DNA from: Trichomonas vaginalis G3
Taxonomy: Eukaryota; Parabasalia; Trichomonadida; Trichomonadidae
Reading direction: 5' to 3'
Assembly: GCF_026262505.1 (NCBI RefSeq)
Contig: NC_067203.1
Coordinates: 17,372,392-17,436,391, forward strand
Length of the DNA stretch: 64,000 nucleotides
The notes under the pieces were generated by a model. It was not told where the DNA came from and ran no database searches. It worked only from the letters and a program-made list of their open reading frames with translations. Below, one piece after another: positions 39,111 to 48,955 of this stretch. The position numbers and the translations under genes are program-made. The number at the start of each line of letters is the position of its first letter. The stretch's first letter is position 1.

Positions 39111-40211
39111 ATGAGCGTCAAGACTAACAACGTGAAAACATTAGGATTCACAAACGAGGAAATAAAGGATATATTAGATGAGATGTGTTATGAAGTTAGT
39201 AAATATTATTTAAGAAATTGCCAAAAATTTGCCGAGTTATTAAATGATTTAAATTATGATGGAAAAATGAATAAAGATGATGTTATAAATTTCTTATATC
39301 CCACATCTGAAGAAGAAAAACCTAAAGAACCTGATGTTTTCCCTGAATATTATGAAGAACGGATTAAAGATGATGAATACGATGAAATTGAAATTGAAAG
39401 ACTGGAAAAAATAAGAGATGAAATAGATGAAAAAATTAAGGAATTAAGAGAAGTTGAAAATGAAGTAGAGGGTTTAATGAATATCCCAGCTTCAGAATCA
39501 GCAGTTCAGAAATCTCATGAAGAAAGATATAAAAATTATGTCTCAGAATCAACACAAAATTTATTAGATGGTGAAATAGATGAAACACTTTCAGAAGAAG
39601 GTACTAAATTTATTCGTAAACATAAGTTACAATTTATTGATAATGAAGAATACCCTTGTATCTTACTTTCACCCCCTCTCGATTCTGAGAAATTCAAAAA
39701 AGCTCTTAAAAACGTGACATATGCAACTAATACGATTAAGAAAGAAGATCATGATATTTACACAAATTATTATTTAAATAAATGCACAGGTGTTGATAAA
39801 GTTTTTGATTTATTAGATAAAATATCAAAAGAAACCATTGGAACATATAAAATTTTGTGTGATTGTGGTTTCATTATTGAAGATACCAATAATGTTTCAT
39901 ATGAAAGAACAGCACCGAAGGAAGATGAAGTGGAAAGGTCTATACCATTCGTTATTAAGAACATAAAAGATATGAAAACGTATAAGCATTATATTTATTC
40001 ATTTATTTCAGAAAAAATGGAAGCAACCCATAAAACATCTTCTCATCATTTTATAGCTATTCATACATTCCTTTTCAAAGTTGTGAAATTAAATAAGACA
40101 GGAATTAGATTTAATGTATCAGGGTATGCATTCTTGAGTAAATTAAAATGTATTCGTCACGTCGCAGATGATAAAAATTTATGTGTTCTTAATTCATTTT
40201 ATGGGCTTTAA
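39111..40211 (+). CDS. Maverick B 366-residue protein, unknown
   Basis: Open frame starting MSVKTNNVKTLGFTNEEI; an upstream TTG would add three codons but the leader points to this ATG. The middle is strongly acidic with a coiled segment (IEIERLEKIRDEIDEKIKEL). The C-terminal 150 residues look globular, with TNYYLNKCTGVDKVFDLLDK and SSHHFIAIHTFLFKVVKLNK. It is the first unique gene inside the polymerase-side end. A protein-primed polymerase needs a terminal protein and this gene is a positional candidate only; no motif supports it. Its counterpart in copy A lies outside the window. Confidence 0.65.
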   Translation: MSVKTNNVKTLGFTNEEIKDILDEMCYEVSKYYLRNCQKFAELLNDLNYDGKMNKDDVINFLYPTSEEEKPKEPDVFPEYYEERIKDDEYDEIEIERLEKIRDEIDEKIKELREVENEVEGLMNIPASESAVQKSHEERYKNYVSESTQNLLDGEIDETLSEEGTKFIRKHKLQFIDNEEYPCILLSPPLDSEKFKKALKNVTYATNTIKKEDHDIYTNYYLNKCTGVDKVFDLLDKISKETIGTYKILCDCGFIIEDTNNVSYERTAPKEDEVERSIPFVIKNIKDMKTYKHYIYSFISEKMEATHKTSSHHFIAIHTFLFKVVKLNKTGIRFNVSGYAFLSKLKCIRHVADDKNLCVLNSFYGL

Positions 40212-40252
40212 AAAATAAATTTTATTTTTTAATTTTTTTTATTCTTACATAA

Positions 40253-40432
40253 ATGAACAAAAACGGAACCGCTAAAATGAATGATAATCAAATTAGAGCA
40301 GAAGGTAGAAGGTTATTTAAACGCTTCTATAACATTCCTGATGGTGTTAATCCTAAAACTCGTAGAAGTTATTTAAATGAAGCAATAGATTCATATGAAG
40401 GGTTTGACATTTCATCAGAAAGTGAGAGATGA
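40253..40432 (+). CDS. Maverick B 59-residue protein
   Basis: Small open frame MNKNGTAKMNDNQIRAEGRR to SSESER with the full element leader (AATTTTTTTTATTCTTACATAAATG), which is the main support. Basic helical first half (AEGRRLFKRFYN) and acidic end. It stops 7 bp before the polymerase ATG. Unknown function. Confidence 0.6.
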   Translation: MNKNGTAKMNDNQIRAEGRRLFKRFYNIPDGVNPKTRRSYLNEAIDSYEGFDISSESER

Positions 40433-40438
40433 GCGAGA

Positions 40439-41545
40439 ATGTTAAATGTTAATATTGATTTCTATTATTGTGATCCTCAACCAGAAGACGTGGACATAAA
40501 TAAGGTAGACTTTCCATTAGTGGATTCAATAATGATAGATCCAGAATTTGAAACAGTAAATATTTTATTAACACAGAGTCCATGTGGAAAACTTCACGCT
40601 GACAGAATAACAGACGTTGAAGCACTCACCGGCTATAGAGTTTGCCCATATTGTAAAGAAGAAGTTTATTCTATCCGTGATGATCCAGAAAGGAAAAACC
40701 AAAGAAGATTTTTAAAGCATTGTGAGAAATGTAAAGAAAATAATGGGAGATTAATTCAAGACGTTCAGTTGCAAAATACCCAGCAACCATATACACCACA
40801 TATTACGAAACAGAAGATATATCAGTGGTTATTAGCTCATAATTTGCAGGAATATTATCAACCAACAAGATATTATATTACTTTTGACTTCGAAACATTA
40901 GAGACTAAAGAAGAATTACAACTTTCTGAGTGTGCAACTTTGAACGCTTACTTAAAACCATTCATGGTATCATCAACGGTTAAATTAAACGATAAAACAT
41001 ATACGAGGAATTTTTGCTTAACTTCGAGTGATTCTTTTATTTCTGATTGGATTGAGTTTTTATTTTCAACCTGTTCATTAGTTGTTGAATCAAATATGAG
41101 TCAATACGATGAATTAATGAAGCCGCAAACGGCGGGGACTTTGTCCCATACATTAAATGAAAAACAGAAGGAAGCATTTAAAGAACTTCTAGATGAGGAA
41201 TTCAATAAAGTGAATATCATAGGTTTTAATTCGGGAAAGTTTGATTTAAATTTAATTCTTCGTGATTTAAACACTGCAAAATGGAAAATAAAATCAATGC
41301 TGGGTTCTTCTTCTCAATTTAAGCAAATCATTGTAAAGAAAGCAAACGTTCCATATGAATTGAGATTTATTGACATCAGAAATTATATAGCGGGTGGGAC
41401 ATTAGACCAATTCACTCAAGATTTCGGAAACAATAAATCACGTGTTAAATCCTTTTTCCCTTATCAATTATCACATGGGAAAATTACGAAGAAGAATTAT
41501 ATAAAGAGGAACCATTCACGAAAGATTCATTTTATTCAGCATTAA
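40439..41545 (+). CDS. Maverick B DNA polymerase B, exonuclease part
   Basis: N-terminal part of the protein-primed polymerase, with the proofreading 3'-5' exonuclease. A zinc-ribbon-like CPYCKEEVYS and CEKCKENNG lie near residues 70-105. ExoI FDFETLE is near 148 and ExoII GFNSGKFDLNLILRDL near 262. The polymerase part follows in a separate open frame (41656), so the gene in copy B is not one frame. A GC-rich double mini-hairpin (GCCGCAAACGGC, GGGACTTTGTCCC) lies at 41122-41148 within this frame. Confidence 0.85.
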   Translation: MLNVNIDFYYCDPQPEDVDINKVDFPLVDSIMIDPEFETVNILLTQSPCGKLHADRITDVEALTGYRVCPYCKEEVYSIRDDPERKNQRRFLKHCEKCKENNGRLIQDVQLQNTQQPYTPHITKQKIYQWLLAHNLQEYYQPTRYYITFDFETLETKEELQLSECATLNAYLKPFMVSSTVKLNDKTYTRNFCLTSSDSFISDWIEFLFSTCSLVVESNMSQYDELMKPQTAGTLSHTLNEKQKEAFKELLDEEFNKVNIIGFNSGKFDLNLILRDLNTAKWKIKSMLGSSSQFKQIIVKKANVPYELRFIDIRNYIAGGTLDQFTQDFGNNKSRVKSFFPYQLSHGKITKKNYIKRNHSRKIHFIQH

Positions 41546-41655
41546 CTCAAGAAACTATATCAGATAGTGATTATCAAATATATCTCAATGATGCTAAAAA
41601 CTTTAAGAATAGATTAGAATATTTTATTCATTATTGCAATAAAGATGTTGAAATT

Positions 41656-43719
41656 ATGATTGACCCAATTGATAAAATTATTGAAGAAACATTTGTTTAT
41701 AAAATTGACATGCTTCATAATCTTTCTTTATCATCGAATGCTTCAATGATTCGTTACGCTTTAGCATATAAAGACTTTAATCCTAATGAAAAATATCCTG
41801 AGGAAAAGATAGAATCAAGTTTTGAATTAACGAAAAAGTATTGGAAATATAAAATTGAATCATATAAGAAACAAGATGAAAAAGCAGAAAGGGATACTAA
41901 AAATAATGTTTCAATGAATGATTTTCAATACTATCACGATTTAATCCTTTCATCTAAATGCAAAATGTGTGGTAAAGCGTTTACATATGCAAATAAACCA
42001 ACATTGGATAGAATCGATAATGAAAAACCACATACCAAAGAAAATTGTCAGTTAATGTGTTGTTATTGCAATGTCGTGAAATCAAATAAAGATGAAGATG
42101 TTCAACGTTTAAGAATCAATTTAAGAAATTACGCATTAAAAAATAATTTACCAATGACTTTAGATTCAGTTGAAGCTTATCACATTCTCCGTAATGGAAT
42201 TACTGGTGGTTTATCAAATGTTCAACATCGTGTTAATCTTAAAGGAATCACACACATTAATAAACTTTCATATAGTCCAGAAACTAAAACTGTATCAAAT
42301 GAGGACACCACCAACATTATGACTCATTTCGTTGGAGTTGACTTTAATTCATTATATCCTTCATCATTTTCATCTAATCCTCATGATTTCATTCAATATA
42401 CTGACCATAAAATGTATATGCCGGGAAGATTGAATGGTGTTATCATTTGTGATACAGCAACAAAGAAAGCAAAAGCACTGGGAATAATTAAGAAGAAAAA
42501 TACTTTATTCGTGGCTGAAGTAAAGGGTCACATTGATGAAAAATACATTAATGATTACATAAACTTTTTACCGATAATAAGAAACTTAGATATTATCACA
42601 GATGAAAAAACAATTGGCAGTTTTATGTATAATTACATGAAATCAAACAATCTACCAGTTGACCAGAAACAGAGAAAATTAACTCAGTTAGCATCAACAC
42701 ACAACCAATATCAACCATTTTCTTCTTATTATCTTTGGTATCTAATAGACAGATTTCATTTTATCATCGATGATATTCAATCAATTTTAACATTTACTAA
42801 AAACACTTGTTTTAATGAATTTGCGAACAAATTTATGAACGAAAGACAAAAGGCTGAATTAGAAGGAAATAAAGGAAAAAGTTTATTTTGCAAGATTTCA
42901 CTTAATGGATCATATGGTTACGATGCAATGAATACACAAAATTACGCAAAGACTAAAATAATGAATGCACAGAAGGCACGCGTTGCATGTATGTCAAATA
43001 AGTTTAAAAACATAAGAGAAATAGGTGAAGATACATATCAAGTGATGCTTAAAGATAGATTTTATAGATGTGATACATGTTTACAAGAGGCATTCTTCAC
43101 TTTAGATAATGCTAAATACTGGTATTTAGTTTTCATTTATGATTTTATGTATAAATGCATGGATGTTAATCGTTTTCATTTCATTGAAGGTGATACTGAT
43201 TCATCTTATTGGGCTATTGCTGGTGATCCAAGTCTTCCTAACACTCAAGCATTTCAAGCAATTGTTACCGATAAACAATTTTATGATAAAAACATTTTCA
43301 AATTCGCACCATTTGATTTCTTCTGTTTTGATGAGAAATTTAAACCTAAATTAAAGAATAAAGCTGAAGAAAAAGCACATGAGAAGAAATTATTGGGTTT
43401 AGCAATTGAGAAACAAGGTGATAACATGGTTGCTTTATGTCCTAAGTGTTATACATCATTCAACGGTTCAATTGATGGAAGTGATTTTAAAAAGATTGCA
43501 CAAAAAATGAAGGGTGTTAGTTTAAGACAAAATAAGCAATTAACACCTAAAAAATATTTGGATATAATAAATGATAAAGTGATATTTGATGGTCAGAATA
43601 TTAATTTACAACTTAAAAACGGTTTAATGACTCGCTTAACAATCGGTAAGACTGCATTAACAGGAGCACACACTAAGGCTGTATGTTGTGAAAATGGATG
43701 TTGTATGCCATTTATTTAA
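41656..43719 (+). CDS. Maverick B DNA polymerase B, polymerase part with HNH-like module
   Basis: 687-codon frame. The first ATG is not necessarily a real start, since this is the continuation of the exonuclease part. Residues 102-150 hold an HNH-like zinc module: CKMCGKAF, TLDRIDNEKPHTKENC, LMCCYCNVVKS. Then the palm: DFNSLYPS near residue 229, KISLNGSYG near 413, GDTDS near 512, and the cysteine-rich end CCENGCCMPFI. The polymerase half is nearly identical to copy A. Expected role: copying of the element from protein-primed ends. Confidence 0.88.
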   Translation: MIDPIDKIIEETFVYKIDMLHNLSLSSNASMIRYALAYKDFNPNEKYPEEKIESSFELTKKYWKYKIESYKKQDEKAERDTKNNVSMNDFQYYHDLILSSKCKMCGKAFTYANKPTLDRIDNEKPHTKENCQLMCCYCNVVKSNKDEDVQRLRINLRNYALKNNLPMTLDSVEAYHILRNGITGGLSNVQHRVNLKGITHINKLSYSPETKTVSNEDTTNIMTHFVGVDFNSLYPSSFSSNPHDFIQYTDHKMYMPGRLNGVIICDTATKKAKALGIIKKKNTLFVAEVKGHIDEKYINDYINFLPIIRNLDIITDEKTIGSFMYNYMKSNNLPVDQKQRKLTQLASTHNQYQPFSSYYLWYLIDRFHFIIDDIQSILTFTKNTCFNEFANKFMNERQKAELEGNKGKSLFCKISLNGSYGYDAMNTQNYAKTKIMNAQKARVACMSNKFKNIREIGEDTYQVMLKDRFYRCDTCLQEAFFTLDNAKYWYLVFIYDFMYKCMDVNRFHFIEGDTDSSYWAIAGDPSLPNTQAFQAIVTDKQFYDKNIFKFAPFDFFCFDEKFKPKLKNKAEEKAHEKKLLGLAIEKQGDNMVALCPKCYTSFNGSIDGSDFKKIAQKMKGVSLRQNKQLTPKKYLDIINDKVIFDGQNINLQLKNGLMTRLTIGKTALTGAHTKAVCCENGCCMPFI

Positions 43720-43989
43720 TACAATTTAAAATTTTATTTTTAATGAAATGCCACAGAAGAGACAAAAGGAACCGTTAATGATGGTTTTAACTTTCAGATT
43801 CCAAATAATCAACCACAACGAATTTTTTAAATCCCATCACAGCATCAACAGCAACAACAACCGCCACCATTTGATACCGTTTTAGAAGAAGGAACCGTTA
43901 ATGATGGGATTCAATATGTAAATGATGGTTTTGATACTATGATTCAAAGAGGTGGGCACCCTTAAAACATTGATTTTATTTTTATATAA
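43720..43989 (+). other. Maverick B Q/P-rich coding remnant between polymerase and integrase
   Basis: A short region whose codons read QHQQQQQPPPFDTVLEEG, then GIQYVNDGFDTMIQRGGHP before a stop at 43964. The matching place in copy A (1446-1482) has only PQKRQRGGHP. It starts PQKRQ in both. Probably a small basic/glutamine-rich virion or core peptide gene that varies in length; broken here. Confidence 0.4.
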
Positions 43990-45510
43990 ATGGATAACGT
44001 ACATTTAAAAATTTTAATTGATGGTTTAGTACTTAATCAAAATTTTCTTAGTTATTATGATTTAAAAGCATATCTCCAAAAATATAATGAAAATATAACG
44101 GGTGATGATATGGAATATTATTATCCATATTATAAAAATGAAATTTTGAAATATCATGATAAAATAATTTCTGAAATTAAAGACAAAATTAAAAATAATG
44201 AATATTCAAAGGGAAAAACTAAATCACAACTTAAACAGTTGAAAGATTTCAAAAATAAAGTATTAACAGAAGAAGATATTGATGAATTATATATATTATA
44301 TAATCCTGAGCCGCAAAAGCCAAAGGAACAAAAACAAAAGATGCAAAACGCCCAGGTCCTTCAGACCATAAATGAAGCACAAGCTTTAATTTATGATTCA
44401 TTAGTTAAACCATATTCAGCCCGACTTTTAAATGAAGATCAACTTTTGGAATTCATCCTTCAACATAAACTCGAAGCAGGAAAGTATATCAAACCTTTAT
44501 ATACAACATATTTAAAACAAATGAATAGAATACATCCAGAATTAATGAAGGGAGGAATGAAATCCAAAATCAAAGCAGATAAAATTAAACCACTTGCAAT
44601 ACCAAAACCTCCAACGACAGTACCTCCTCCTCCTTCAGTTAATCCTTCATCATTCACTTTATTATATCCATTTCAAACATTAAAGAAGCAAAAAGATTTT
44701 AAAAAGGATTTCAAGATATTAAATAAACCAATTGACCCGAAAATTCAACCGTTAAAGGAAAAATTTAGTCGCCCTTCATTTGCACCATATCCATATTCAT
44801 ACGAAATCGATCATTTAGAATATTCAAAAGGAAACGTTACTTATTTATTTGCCATTAACATTAACACTAGATATTTATATTGCATTCGAGTGAAAGGGAA
44901 AACAGAACAGGAAACAAGAAGAGCTATTCAATACTTACTAGATCATGAAAGAGTAGATAATATCAGGGGTGATGGTGATAAAGGATTTCAGGCAGCTATG
45001 ACTCATTATTTCCCACAAATTAATTTTTTCTTTTCATCCTCTCCATATACGTTTCATAATAAAATAGTTGATGCGGTAATGAGAACTCTTAGAGATGCGT
45101 TAGGGGTTAATGGTCAGATATACTGGGATGGAAATCATGACTCCATCATACAGCAGTTAGTATATTATTACAATAATACATGGCATAGAACTATAAACAT
45201 GAAACCAGTGGAAATGAAAAATGATATTTCAAAAGAATGGGAATATATTAGAAAGCAAATGGAAAAGTTAAATGATGTTAAACGTGAACAAATTAATTCG
45301 GGGCTCATGAATTTTAAACAAGGGGATAAAGTTTTGATTCATCTCGATTATGGAAAAACTGATAAATCAATGACAAAAAGAAGACGAAGATTTGACACAA
45401 TAGCTAAATTTGTTAGATATATTAACGGCAATGCATTAGTTGAAGTTGACAATAAATTAATAGAAATTCCGATTTATTTTATTACCCCATTATATTTAAA
45501 TAATATTTAA
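43990..45510 (+). CDS. Maverick B integrase
   Basis: 506 codons, same length and domain order as the copy A integrase: basic helical N-terminus, proline linker, rve core (EIDHLE, GDGDKGF, NKIVDAVMRTL), and basic SH3-like end. Leader TTTTATTTTTATATAAATG. The differences from A are scattered, mostly in the N-terminal helical part and linker. Open. Confidence 0.92.
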   Translation: MDNVHLKILIDGLVLNQNFLSYYDLKAYLQKYNENITGDDMEYYYPYYKNEILKYHDKIISEIKDKIKNNEYSKGKTKSQLKQLKDFKNKVLTEEDIDELYILYNPEPQKPKEQKQKMQNAQVLQTINEAQALIYDSLVKPYSARLLNEDQLLEFILQHKLEAGKYIKPLYTTYLKQMNRIHPELMKGGMKSKIKADKIKPLAIPKPPTTVPPPPSVNPSSFTLLYPFQTLKKQKDFKKDFKILNKPIDPKIQPLKEKFSRPSFAPYPYSYEIDHLEYSKGNVTYLFAININTRYLYCIRVKGKTEQETRRAIQYLLDHERVDNIRGDGDKGFQAAMTHYFPQINFFFSSSPYTFHNKIVDAVMRTLRDALGVNGQIYWDGNHDSIIQQLVYYYNNTWHRTINMKPVEMKNDISKEWEYIRKQMEKLNDVKREQINSGLMNFKQGDKVLIHLDYGKTDKSMTKRRRRFDTIAKFVRYINGNALVEVDNKLIEIPIYFITPLYLNNI

Positions 45511-45529
45511 TTTTTTTATTTCGTAAGAA

Positions 45530-45793
45530 ATGAGTGACAACAAAGCAGTCAAGAGTCCAGACGATGAATATAAAAAGAAACTAAACAGAATTAAATCAAA
45601 AATATGCTATTACAAAAAGAAGCCGCAATGTGGTGGGGTTGAAAACGATAAGGAAATAATCGAAAAATTAGAAACTTACCGTTCAATCATTAAACTGAGT
45701 GAAGCAAAAATAAAAGAATTTAATAGAATAAATAAATTGATTGGAAGAGATGAATTTAATAAAGATGAATTTTTAAACTCAATCCAAATTTAA
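45530..45793 (+). CDS. Maverick B small lysine-rich protein
   Basis: 87 codons, counterpart of 3047-3319, with the same KKKLNRIKSKICYYKKKPQC segment and the same leader. Directly followed by the tandem repeat array. Unknown function. Confidence 0.72.
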   Translation: MSDNKAVKSPDDEYKKKLNRIKSKICYYKKKPQCGGVENDKEIIEKLETYRSIIKLSEAKIKEFNRINKLIGRDEFNKDEFLNSIQI

Positions 45794-45808
45794 TTTTTAT
45801 TTTTCTTT

Positions 45809-46312
45809 GACAACAACACAGGAGGATTAATGAGGAAGGCAGTTATGAAGTATTTTTGAAGAACTGAAGGTGTGACCATGTTACCATGTGCTACCAGGTT
45901 AATTAACTTCTCTGAAAAAATGAGACAACATGACATTTAGACAACAACACAGGAGGATTAATGAGGAAGGCAGTTATGAAGTATTTTTGAATAACTGAAG
46001 GTGCTACCATGTTACCATGTGCTACCAGGTTATTTAACTTCTCTGAAAAAATGAGACAACATGACATTTAGACAACAACACAGGAGGAAGGCAGTTATGA
46101 ATTATTTTTGAATAACTGAAGGTGCTACCATGTTACCATGTGCTACCAGGTTATTTAACTTCTCTGAAAAAATGAGACAACATGACATTTAGACAACAAC
46201 ACAGGAGGAAGGCAGTTATGAATTATTTTTGAATAACTGAAGGTGCTACCATGTTACCATGTGCTACCAGGTTATTTAACTTCTCTGAAAAAATGAGACA
46301 ACATGACATTTT
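45809..46312. repeat. Four tandem 121-131-bp units left of replication block
   Basis: Units start at 45809, 45940, 46071 and 46192 (131, 131, 121 and 121 bp), each beginning GACAACAACACAGGAGG. Each has TTTTTGAA.AACTGAAGGTG in the middle and ACCATGTTACCATGTGCTACC after it, and ends TGAGACAACATGACATTT. A partial fifth start follows. The first two units have an extra ATTAATGAGG. The same units occur in inverted orientation at 48731-48955, on the other side of the primase-helicase genes. Confidence 0.92.
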
Positions 46313-46392
46313 GACAACAGCCCTGAAAATATGATGCAGTCCAAAAATAAAGTTAGTTTTAAAATTATTTTTATTTTTTTATTCCTATATAA

Positions 46393-47460
46393 ATGACAGC
46401 AACAAACAACAACAACTTTATCGTTTCTGATGAACAAGTTATTGATTCATTAGCTGAGGAATTAGTTGTGGCAGAAACTAAAACCCTCAACGAAAGAATT
46501 GGTGAAAACAAGATTGATTTACATAACTACCTCAAACACGATGGAGGAAGAGGAAGGAAAACTGGTATGGCTTTATTAGTAAATAAAATTTCAAATTTAA
46601 CGATTATAGATGTTGATATCAATAAATCGTACAATGATGAACTTAAAGAAACAGTTAGAAAAGACATTCTATCAAAACTTTCGGATAAAGATGTTATCGT
46701 TAAAACCGCTTCAGGAGGTCTTCACATTTATTGTAACACTAATTTCTTCTATTCAACCTCGAACAGAATGATTAAATGTTATTCTTGCAATGATTATGAT
46801 ATTGATATCATGACTTCTATGGATGATTCAAAGCGTTCTTTAGTAGTTATGGCTGATTCAAGAGTTCGCAAGAATGCATCAGAACCAATCAATACATACT
46901 CATTCATTCGCGGAAGTTATGATTCAACATTAACTAGAACAGTGAATGATATATTAAATGATTTGAATATTAAGGTAAGAGTTGAACAGAAGAACGAAGA
47001 AATAAAGACTATCATGAATGAAAACAAAGATGTAAACATTGACGATAAACTTGCCCAGAGCATAGTCGATGGCATCAGTGATTTTGAAGTACATAATGAC
47101 GGTGGAAACATGAATTTAGAAAAAGAAATAACATTATTCACACTGTTTCAAGCAATTAATTCGTTACCGGATCATTTGATTAATGAAGCCTACGATAACG
47201 TTTATAACTTCTGCAATTTAACTGAAAATGCAAAAAGTAATTTTGAAAAAGCACGTAGTAGATATGCACATTTAATGACTTCTCCATTTGTTTTAGTGAA
47301 GATTCTAAAACTATATCAAAAGGAATATTATGATGAATACGTTTTACCTTTATTACGTAAGCCAAAAATAACATTTGATATCAAACTTGATGACTCGTTT
47401 TTGATAACAGATATTAGACGCAAGGCTGAAAATCATCAGTATAAAACAGTTCTGAAGTAA
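46393..47460 (+). CDS. Maverick B primase-polymerase (archaeo-eukaryotic primase type)
   Basis: 355-codon frame with the bifunctional primase-polymerase signature: IIDVDIN (D73, D75), KTASGGLHIYC (S107, H111) and DYDIDIM near 135-139, the three motifs of the archaeo-eukaryotic primase fold. A cysteine pair (CYSC) sits before the third motif. The C-terminal third is helical. Leader TTTTTTTATTCCTATATAAATG. The helicase frame starts 84 bp downstream in another frame and the two may be one gene by origin. The protein would make primers or copy DNA for the element, an unusual addition to a protein-primed polymerase. Confidence 0.85.
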   Translation: MTATNNNNFIVSDEQVIDSLAEELVVAETKTLNERIGENKIDLHNYLKHDGGRGRKTGMALLVNKISNLTIIDVDINKSYNDELKETVRKDILSKLSDKDVIVKTASGGLHIYCNTNFFYSTSNRMIKCYSCNDYDIDIMTSMDDSKRSLVVMADSRVRKNASEPINTYSFIRGSYDSTLTRTVNDILNDLNIKVRVEQKNEEIKTIMNENKDVNIDDKLAQSIVDGISDFEVHNDGGNMNLEKEITLFTLFQAINSLPDHLINEAYDNVYNFCNLTENAKSNFEKARSRYAHLMTSPFVLVKILKLYQKEYYDEYVLPLLRKPKITFDIKLDDSFLITDIRRKAENHQYKTVLK

Positions 47461-47543
47461 TTGAGGATTTATCACGTGTAATCCGTTTTGTAGATTATGG
47501 AAACAAATACTTCATTCAAAAGGACTATAATATCCACGACAAA

Positions 47544-48701
47544 ATGAATCAAATATCATTCGTTCTTCAATCAAACATGAAAGAGTCACTCAAAATGATT
47601 AAATTATTTAAAGAAGAAGGTAAAACCATAACAGCATGGGATGTACTACTAAATCAATTGTCTTCATTAACTGTTAAGGGTGTTTGCTTTAAATCTGATT
47701 CTCCAGATGTTTTCTCAACGTTTCAGGGTTATAAATACAACGTTCTCGAAAAAGTAGATTACTCAAAAATTGAGATGTTTATGGATTTCATTAAAGAAGC
47801 CATTTGTGATAATAATGATGAAGTGTATAAATATCTTCTCGGCTGGATTGCATCAATGATTCAACATCCTGGAATCAAGAATGAAACAGCAATTATTTTG
47901 AAAGGACTTCAGGGAACAGGTAAAAACAGATTTACAGACATTATTTCTGAACTCCTCGCTGGTTATTCATGTAAAAACATTACTGAAATAAGTGAGCTAA
48001 CGGGTAATTTCAATTCAGTAGTTGAGAATAAAATGTTTCTTGTACTTAATGAACTCAAGAATGTAGGTGAAGATAGACTCGCAAACTTCAACGCTTTGAA
48101 ATCAATTATAACGGATAATGAGATTAGAATTAATGAAAAGAATCAACCCAGAAGAACAGCTCAGAACGTTGCAAACTTCATTTTCGTAACTAATAACGTT
48201 TACCCTGTCAAAATTGAAGTTGGAGACAGAAGATACGTAGTTTTAAGAGTTAATGGTAAATTCAAGGGTCAATTTGATTACTTCAAGAATTTAATGGATT
48301 CATGCACAAAGGAATTTTATGATAATTTACTGACGTATTTTATGCAATATGACCTTTCATCATTTAATGTACGAATCATTCCGATGACTGAAGCCAAACA
48401 AGATTTAATAGAATTATCAACAAATCCTTTAGATGTATGGATAAATACACATTATGATGAATTGAGTGCAGGTATGACGTGTGAAAATGCTCTATTCTGC
48501 AAACCATCAGACATGAAAGACAAGAATTTCCAAATGAGTATTAAGGATAAATGTGATAGGAAACATAGAAGAATAGACGGTAAACAAACATGGTGTTATG
48601 TTTTGAAAGAAGAAATGAAAGGATTATATAAACATGTTGAACCAAACGATAATGAGAATTCATTTACTGACGATGAAATACCTGTAAATGAGGCAGTATA
48701 A
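47544..48701 (+). CDS. Maverick B superfamily-3 helicase (D5-like)
   Basis: 385-codon frame. Walker A GLQGTGKN at residues 121-128, Walker B MFLVLNE near 164-170, then SIITDNEIRINEKNQ (arginine-finger region) and NFIFVTNN (sensor 1), the order of D5-like SF3 helicases of viruses and plasmids. The first 100 residues look like a D5 N-terminal region (YKYLLGWIASMIQHPG). Expected to unwind DNA with the adjacent primase. The first ATG may be internal to a longer gene. No counterpart is in the visible part of copy A. Confidence 0.87.
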   Translation: MNQISFVLQSNMKESLKMIKLFKEEGKTITAWDVLLNQLSSLTVKGVCFKSDSPDVFSTFQGYKYNVLEKVDYSKIEMFMDFIKEAICDNNDEVYKYLLGWIASMIQHPGIKNETAIILKGLQGTGKNRFTDIISELLAGYSCKNITEISELTGNFNSVVENKMFLVLNELKNVGEDRLANFNALKSIITDNEIRINEKNQPRRTAQNVANFIFVTNNVYPVKIEVGDRRYVVLRVNGKFKGQFDYFKNLMDSCTKEFYDNLLTYFMQYDLSSFNVRIIPMTEAKQDLIELSTNPLDVWINTHYDELSAGMTCENALFCKPSDMKDKNFQMSIKDKCDRKHRRIDGKQTWCYVLKEEMKGLYKHVEPNDNENSFTDDEIPVNEAV

Positions 48702-48730
48702 AGTATGATTTGAATTTATTTTTGCATTAA

Positions 48731-48955
48731 TCCTGCTGTGTTGTCAAAATGTCATGTTGTCTCATTTTTTCAGAGAAGTTAAATAACCTGGTAGCACATG
48801 GTAACATGGTAGCACCTTCAGTTATTCAAAAATAATTCATAACTGCCTTCCTCCTGTGTTGTTGTCTAAATGTCATGTTGTCTCATTTTTTCAGAGAAGT
48901 TAAATAACCTGGTAGCACATGGTAACATGGTAGCACCTTCAGTTCTTCAAAAATA
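48731..48955. repeat. Inverted repeat units right of replication block
   Basis: Two units in inverse orientation to the left array (48731-48850, 48851-48955), with CTCATTTTTTCAGAGAAGTT and GGTAGCACCTTCAGTT. A further partial unit lies at 49155-49196. Between them are short ATTAACGTAAAC-type repeats. The left and right arrays could pair into a very long stem enclosing the primase-helicase genes. Confidence 0.88.

Noticed and set aside
39111-40211. 366-residue gene as the terminal protein for protein-primed replication
   Set aside because: Position is suggestive, but no motif supports it, so it is left as unknown.
45809-46312. Regular repeat array that might be taken for CRISPR
   Set aside because: Units are 121-131 bp direct tandem copies without unique spacers, in a eukaryotic Maverick, and recur inverted nearby.
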